Source: Yoonia vestfoldensis DSM 16212
GTDB taxonomy: Bacteria; Pseudomonadota; Alphaproteobacteria; Rhodobacterales; Rhodobacteraceae
NCBI RefSeq assembly: GCF_000382265.1
Contig: NZ_KB907981.1
Location: 62,001-126,000, forward strand
DNA length: 64,000 bases
Direction of reading: 5' to 3'
Each line of letters begins with the position of its first letter. Positions within the stretch are counted from its first letter, which is position 1. Positions 59,833 through 64,000 of the stretch are shown piece after piece. A program made the position numbers and the translations under genes. Under the pieces are notes generated by a model. That model was not told where the DNA came from. It searched no databases and saw only the letters and a list, made by a program, of their open reading frames with translations.

Positions 59833-60861
59833 ATGATTCGTTTTCTGTCCCTCTGCGCACTTGCGCCCACCGCTGCCCTTGCCGACGTGCCACAGGTGAT
59901 GACCGATTTCGCGCCTATTCACAGCCTGACAGCACAGGTCATGGGCGATCTGGGCACGCCCGATGTGTTGCTGCCCCCGGGTGCGGACCCGCATGATTTC
60001 GCCCTGCGCCCCAGCGACGCCGAAGAACTGGGCGCCGCAAACCTGATGATCTGGACCGGCCCGAGCCTGACGCCCTGGCTGACCGACCTGATCGACACGC
60101 TCGCCCCGAATGCCACGCAGGTGACCCTGCTCGACGTCGCCGGATGGGAGACGCTGCCGATCCGCGACATCCAGAAATTCGTCGTACCAGCCGCCGAGGA
60201 TGATCATGACCATGCGCATGACGATCATGACCATTCTCACGATCACGATCACGCCCATGATGACCATGGGCATGACCACGGGGAGTCCCATGACCACGGG
60301 CATGACGATCATGCCCATGGCGATCACGACCACGACCATGGTGACTTTGACCCCCACGCCTGGCTTGACCCGAACGTGGCACAAGTCTGGGTCGCCGCGA
60401 TTGCCGATCAGCTTGGCAACGCTGATCCTGAGAATGCCGTGACCTATGCCGCCAATGCCGAGGCAGCGATTGCCCGGCTGACAGTGCTTGATGCGGAACT
60501 GGCGGCACAACTGACCCCGTTCGCAGGTCTTGCCTATATCCTGCCACATGACGGCTATCAGTATTTCGAGTCCCGCTACGGGCTGACCGCCGCCGGTGCG
60601 ATTTCCGGCATCGACGCGCGCACCCCCGGCCCTGCACAGGTCGCGAGCCTGCGTGACCAGATGGCCGACAGCCAGATCGTTTGCGTCTTCAGCGACGCCG
60701 AAATCGGCGACCGTTGGGCGACCGTCGTCACCGAAGGCACCGAGGCCCGCACCGCCCAGATCGACGGTGTCGGCGCAGGTCTGGACAGTGGCGCCGCGCT
60801 TTACGAAGCGCTGCTGCGCCGTCTTGCCGATGACTTTGCCGCCTGCCTTGGCGGTGCGTAA
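59833..60861 (+). CDS. znuA: Zinc ABC transporter substrate-binding protein ZnuA
   Basis: A 342-residue periplasmic protein. Signal peptide to ALADVP. Cluster A-I fold with metal ligands at PGADPHDF (His ~57), the loop HAWLDPN and the YILPHDGYQYF His. Between them (~124-172) is an extended His/Asp-rich loop (DHDHAHDDH pattern, over twenty His), a zinc trap typical of ZnuA. Divergent from zur over the Zur box. Confidence 0.95.
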   Translation: MIRFLSLCALAPTAALADVPQVMTDFAPIHSLTAQVMGDLGTPDVLLPPGADPHDFALRPSDAEELGAANLMIWTGPSLTPWLTDLIDTLAPNATQVTLLDVAGWETLPIRDIQKFVVPAAEDDHDHAHDDHDHSHDHDHAHDDHGHDHGESHDHGHDDHAHGDHDHDHGDFDPHAWLDPNVAQVWVAAIADQLGNADPENAVTYAANAEAAIARLTVLDAELAAQLTPFAGLAYILPHDGYQYFESRYGLTAAGAISGIDARTPGPAQVASLRDQMADSQIVCVFSDAEIGDRWATVVTEGTEARTAQIDGVGAGLDSGAALYEALLRRLADDFAACLGGA

Positions 60862-60867
60862 CCGGCC

Positions 60868-62442
60868 CTAGAAATCAGTGGGCGCGCCGCCTTCCGCCTT
60901 GCGCCGCGCCACGAAATCGGCCAGCTCTTCCTTGATGGCCACATCCAGCGGCGGGGCCTCGAAGGTCGCAAGAATATCCTTGTAAAGGTGATGCGCGCGT
61001 TCCGCCGTGCCGATGGACCCCGCTGCCTCCCACGCCTCGTGATTGCGCCAGTCGGACACAAACGGCTGATAGAACGCCTGTTCGAACCTGTCCTGCGTGT
61101 GCTGTGTGCCAAAGAAATGCCCGCCCGGTCCCACCTCCTTGATCGCGTCAAGTGCGATGTCGTCAGGCCCTGTCGCGGTCAGCATCGGGTCCATGTAACG
61201 CTGGATCATCTGGACGATCTCGCAGTCCATGATAAACTTTTCCGGACTTGCGATCAGCCCGCCCTCGAGCCAGCCCGCCGCATGATAGACAAGGTTTGTG
61301 CCGGACTGCACAGCAGACCAGAGCGAATTCGAAGTCTCCCACATCGCCTGGCCATCGGCGAGGTTTGCGGCGCAGACGCCCGAGGCCCGCATGGGCAACC
61401 CGTAGAACCGCGCCATCTGGCCCGTCATCTGGGTCGCGCGCATGTATTCGGGCGTGCCAAAGGCGGGCGCGCCAGATTTCATGTCGACGTTGCTGGTGAA
61501 GGTCCCGATCACGCAAGGCGCGCCGGGGCGGACATATTGGAACAGCGCGATGGCCGACAAAGCCTCGGCAATCGACAGGGTCACGGCCCCCGCCATCGTC
61601 ACGGGCGCCATCGCCCCAGCGAGCGTGAAGGGTGTGACAATCACAGCCTGCCCGCGCCGGATGCAGCGAAGGCAACCGTCGATCATCGGCACGTCGTGTT
61701 TCAGGGGCGATGTGGAGTTGATGTTGGTGTACATATGCGGTTTGGACGCAAACTGATCCTCGGTCAGACCGCCCGCGATGCGGACCATCTCCATCGCATC
61801 CTCGACCCGTTCGCGCCCCAAGGAATAGGCATGCGCGACCTTGTCGGTCAGGACCATCTTGTCGTGGATCACGTCGAGATGGCGCACAGAGGCGTGCACA
61901 TCCACAGGTTCCACCGGATAGCCGCCGGAAAAATGGATGCAGTTGAAGTACTGCGTCAACCGCAACAGGTTCGCGCATTGCTCGCGCGTGCCGGAGACTT
62001 TGCGCCCGATTTCCAGATCGTGGTAATTGGGCGGCGAGGCGACGGCCCCGAACAGGATATGCTTGCCGCCGATCGTGACCTTGCGATCGGGATTACGCGG
62101 GGTGATGTCGAATTGCGCAGGCGCATGGGCCAGCATTTCCATCACCCAGTCGCGGCCCATGCGCACATTGGTGCCGTTCACGGTGCAACCGGCCTGCCGG
62201 AACAGCGCCAGCGCCTCTTCGTTCAGAAACTCGATCCCGATCTCTTCAAGGATGCGCATCGCGCCGTCATGGATTGCCTGCACGCCGTCGGGCGTCAGCG
62301 GTTCGGTCGGGCGGTCGGTGTTGACCGGCAGGTGCCAAGACATCTGGTCGATCGCCGCCGTGCCGCGCCGTGTCGCATTGCCTGCCCGTCCGCCACCGCG
62401 CCGCCGTGTCTTGCCATCTGCCTGCATCGTGATCCCTGCCAT
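60868..62442 (-). CDS. MttB-family trimethylamine/betaine methyltransferase, non-pyrrolysine
   Basis: A 524-residue corrinoid-dependent methyltransferase homologue. GAVASPPNYHDLEIGR and the long C-terminal barrel (FGTPEYMRATQMTGQMARFYGL split) match the family. The frame has no internal TAG, so it belongs to the non-Pyl group whose characterised members demethylate glycine betaine or related amines. No corrinoid protein or activase is nearby. A basic, Gly-Arg-rich start (TRRRGGGRAGNATRR) precedes the fold; the first Met could be 62442 or 62427. Confidence 0.85.
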   Translation of the reverse strand: MAGITMQADGKTRRRGGGRAGNATRRGTAAIDQMSWHLPVNTDRPTEPLTPDGVQAIHDGAMRILEEIGIEFLNEEALALFRQAGCTVNGTNVRMGRDWVMEMLAHAPAQFDITPRNPDRKVTIGGKHILFGAVASPPNYHDLEIGRKVSGTREQCANLLRLTQYFNCIHFSGGYPVEPVDVHASVRHLDVIHDKMVLTDKVAHAYSLGRERVEDAMEMVRIAGGLTEDQFASKPHMYTNINSTSPLKHDVPMIDGCLRCIRRGQAVIVTPFTLAGAMAPVTMAGAVTLSIAEALSAIALFQYVRPGAPCVIGTFTSNVDMKSGAPAFGTPEYMRATQMTGQMARFYGLPMRASGVCAANLADGQAMWETSNSLWSAVQSGTNLVYHAAGWLEGGLIASPEKFIMDCEIVQMIQRYMDPMLTATGPDDIALDAIKEVGPGGHFFGTQHTQDRFEQAFYQPFVSDWRNHEAWEAAGSIGTAERAHHLYKDILATFEAPPLDVAIKEELADFVARRKAEGGAPTDF

Positions 62443-62508
62443 TTCTCAGGGCAGGATGGCAAAACCAGCGCGGGGATGATGACGAAAAACCGACAAAAGC
62501 CGTCGCAT

Positions 62509-63216
62509 TCAGCTTGCGATCAGCTTTTCCCGCCGCAGCCATGCGGGAATATCGGCGATACTGTCAAGCACGGTATCGGCCAGCCCCGCCAGTTCCTCGC
62601 GCGGGGCGGGTCCGGTCAGCACACCCACCGTCAGCATCCCCGCTGCGCGCCCTGCATGCAGGTCATGCGTGCTGTCGCCGACCATGATACACGCGTCAGG
62701 GCCCAGCCCCGTCGCGCGGCAAAAGCCGATCAATTGCCCCGGTCCGGGCTTGGCACCGTATCCGCTGTCATAGCCCGCGACAAAGGCGAAATCGGACCGG
62801 ATACCGGCCTTGTCGAGATGGCGCAGCGCGGGGCCTTCGGCGTCGTTGGTGACCACGCCAAGGGTCAGGCCCAATTGACGCAGCCCCGCAGTATAGGCGC
62901 GCAACGGCACCGCCTCGACCTGATCGACCTGTGCTGATCCCGCATTCATTCGCCCGATCAGCGCGGCCTTGTCCACGTCGCCGGGCAGCACGTCAAGGAT
63001 CGCATCAGCCACATCACCCACGGTCGAGGCGATCACGATGCTGCCGGGAAAGAACCGCCCATTTTCCATGTCGTAACCCAGCGCCGCCGCCAGTCTTGCG
63101 CACAGGATCGGGTCGTCGCCTGCCTCTGCCACCAGCATGGCGCGGGTCCAAGCACCCCAAGTGGCGTTGAAATCGAACAAGGTGCCGTCCTTGTCAAAGA
63201 TGATGCCTGCAATCAC
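62509..63216 (-). CDS. HAD-superfamily phosphatase (phosphoglycolate-phosphatase-like)
   Basis: A 235-residue HAD hydrolase. Motif I FDKDGTLFDF (nucleophile Asp), a cap domain, TNDAEG as motif II, then MVGDSTHDLHAGRAAGM as motif IV. GTG at 63216 is preceded by GAAGGA and starts one residue before the first strand (VIAGIIF); longer in-frame starts lack support. 2-phosphoglycolate is the typical substrate, but others are possible. Confidence 0.87.
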   Translation of the reverse strand: MIAGIIFDKDGTLFDFNATWGAWTRAMLVAEAGDDPILCARLAAALGYDMENGRFFPGSIVIASTVGDVADAILDVLPGDVDKAALIGRMNAGSAQVDQVEAVPLRAYTAGLRQLGLTLGVVTNDAEGPALRHLDKAGIRSDFAFVAGYDSGYGAKPGPGQLIGFCRATGLGPDACIMVGDSTHDLHAGRAAGMLTVGVLTGPAPREELAGLADTVLDSIADIPAWLRREKLIAS

Positions 63217-63275
63217 GGTCGGTTCCTTCGTGCTTTGGTCCGCACCGGACCCGACCCGCAGGCCGGTGTCAAGCA

Positions 63276-63554
63276 TCAGGTCCAATGCACCTGTTCGGAC
63301 CCCGGCAAGGCATAGCGCGCACGCAGCGGCATGTCATAGGCAAGCCCCTGCGCATCGCAAAAGGCCATGACCCAAGTGTCGTCCGTCGTCAGGAAATCCA
63401 GCACCGCCGCCTGAAAGGCGGGTTCCGCCGCGCGGTCGCGCAGATCATCGACCGACGCCCCGCTGGCCCCCAGAAAGGTCGTGCAGATCTCGTCCTGCCC
63501 GGCCATCCAGCCCAAGGCCTGAAGCGCGATTACCTGCGCCTGATCCGGTCCCAT
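63276..63554 (-). CDS. DUF3572 protein
   Basis: A 92-residue protein of a family nearly confined to alphaproteobacteria. Pattern: AQVIALQALGWMAGQDE, FLGASGASVDDLR and FLTTDDTWVMAFCDAQGL. Acidic, soluble, function unknown. Divergent from the PleD-like regulator, as is usual for this family. Confidence 0.88.
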   Translation of the reverse strand: MGPDQAQVIALQALGWMAGQDEICTTFLGASGASVDDLRDRAAEPAFQAAVLDFLTTDDTWVMAFCDAQGLAYDMPLRARYALPGSEQVHWT

Positions 63555-63648
63555 GATTCATCCTTTATTCACTGGAAAGAATTTCTTAACCAATACGACC
63601 GAAACTGTCTGCAGGAAACGCCCTTGTTTCCGTGATGAGGACGCAGAC

Positions 63649-64000
63649 ATGTCGGGAAGGATATTGATCGTCGATGCGGTGCCGACCAACAGAATCGTGC
63701 TACGCGTCAAAATGCTGGCCGCGCAATTCATCGTCGAAGCCTGCGCATCGAACGCCGAGGCGATGGCGATCATCGCCCAGCATCGCCCTGACCTGATCCT
63801 CGTGAACCTGTCCGACCCGGCCGAGGACCGGCACGGATTTTGCAGCGCCTTGAAGGCGGACCCCGACACCAGCACCATCGCGATCATCGCCGTGGGCATC
63901 GCGGATACGTCGCGCGCGCGGTTTGCAGCCCTTGATGCGGGAGCCGACGACGTGCTGGCGCGCCCGATGAATGACGCGCTGCTGCTGGCGCGCATCCGCA
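63649..64000 (+). CDS. PleD-like response regulator, truncated by window end
   Basis: The first 117 codons of a multi-receiver regulator in the manner of PleD (REC-REC-GGDEF). MSGRILIVDAVPTNRI starts the fold and GADDVLARPMND is the last-loop motif. The position that should hold the phosphoacceptor Asp reads ILVNLSDP, an Asn, so this first receiver may be unphosphorylated. The gene continues past the window; the GGDEF domain is expected, not seen. Confidence 0.8.
   Translation, partial: MSGRILIVDAVPTNRIVLRVKMLAAQFIVEACASNAEAMAIIAQHRPDLILVNLSDPAEDRHGFCSALKADPDTSTIAIIAVGIADTSRARFAALDAGADDVLARPMNDALLLARIR

Noticed and set aside
60988..62937. 649-codon plus-strand open frame
   Set aside because: Antisense to the MttB-like gene; no domain and high Arg/His content.
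1..64000. CRISPR arrays, tRNA genes, insertion sequences, integrases
   Set aside because: No regularly spaced direct repeats, cloverleaf sequences or transposase/integrase motifs were seen, including at the edges of the accessory cluster.

Overview
The window is GC-rich (roughly 60-65 % by eye) and tightly packed. Gene content points to an alphaproteobacterium of the Rhodobacteraceae (roseobacter-like): a choline ABC transporter (choW/choV), DUF1127, DUF2927 and DUF3572 proteins, Zur with znuABC, a PleD-type regulator, an MttB-family methyltransferase, and a recurring 3'-intergenic element (CTCCGGCGGGGATATTT) seen four times. The assignment is inference from families and style, not a database match.

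Layout. 1-10.8 kb: end of a choline importer, two EamA exporters around a YmdB-type phosphodiesterase, an SLC13/RCK-type permease, YebC, a VOC protein, 5-formyl-THF cyclo-ligase overlapping mgtE, and guanine deaminase. 10.8-20.7 kb: small regulators and accessory genes, including a YafY/WYL regulator broken by an in-frame stop, a winged-helix/TPR regulator, a CAP lipoprotein, hisN, an XRE regulator with a palindromic operator, a quinone reductase convergent with a LysR regulator, a DUF1127 protein, a Bax-inhibitor-1 protein and a cupin. 40.8-64 kb is mostly core: rpmG, a BLUF photoreceptor, an MFS transporter with an AAC(3)-I-like acetyltransferase, rnpB, an amidase, gatCA, tadA, an RluB-type pseudouridine synthase, an xpaC/telA/SPFH operon, a PfkB kinase with dtd, the zur-znuCB/znuA locus, an MttB-like enzyme, a HAD phosphatase and the start of a PleD-like regulator.

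The striking part is 20.8-40.3 kb, an accessory cluster of nine genes that I do not recognise as a described system. A 1261-residue SARP/BTAD-AAA-TPR regulator is transcribed divergently from a Tgl-type transglutaminase followed by a pyruvoyl-type histidine decarboxylase homologue; this pair ends in a clear terminator. Downstream on the same strand a six-gene operon encodes a 2084-residue multi-LamG protein, a small Cys-motif protein, a 606-residue protein joining a Cys-rich N-terminus, a Hint (intein/hedgehog-like) domain, an HEIGH metallopeptidase domain and four copies of a basic repeat (SGARDRQRRKK), a paralogue of that protein with both catalytic centres lost, an asparagine-synthetase-like ligase without its glutaminase Cys, and a GT4 glycosyltransferase. 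A transglutaminase, an amine-making enzyme, an amide ligase, a glycosyltransferase and a Gln/Lys-rich repeat substrate suggest a post-translational modification system for a ribosomally made peptide or surface protein. That function is inference; no exporter is encoded in the cluster.

Promoter regions of the cluster share a TCGC + A-tract element; upstream of the LamG operon it occurs as four phased repeats 11-12 bp apart, the kind of site a SARP-like regulator could use.
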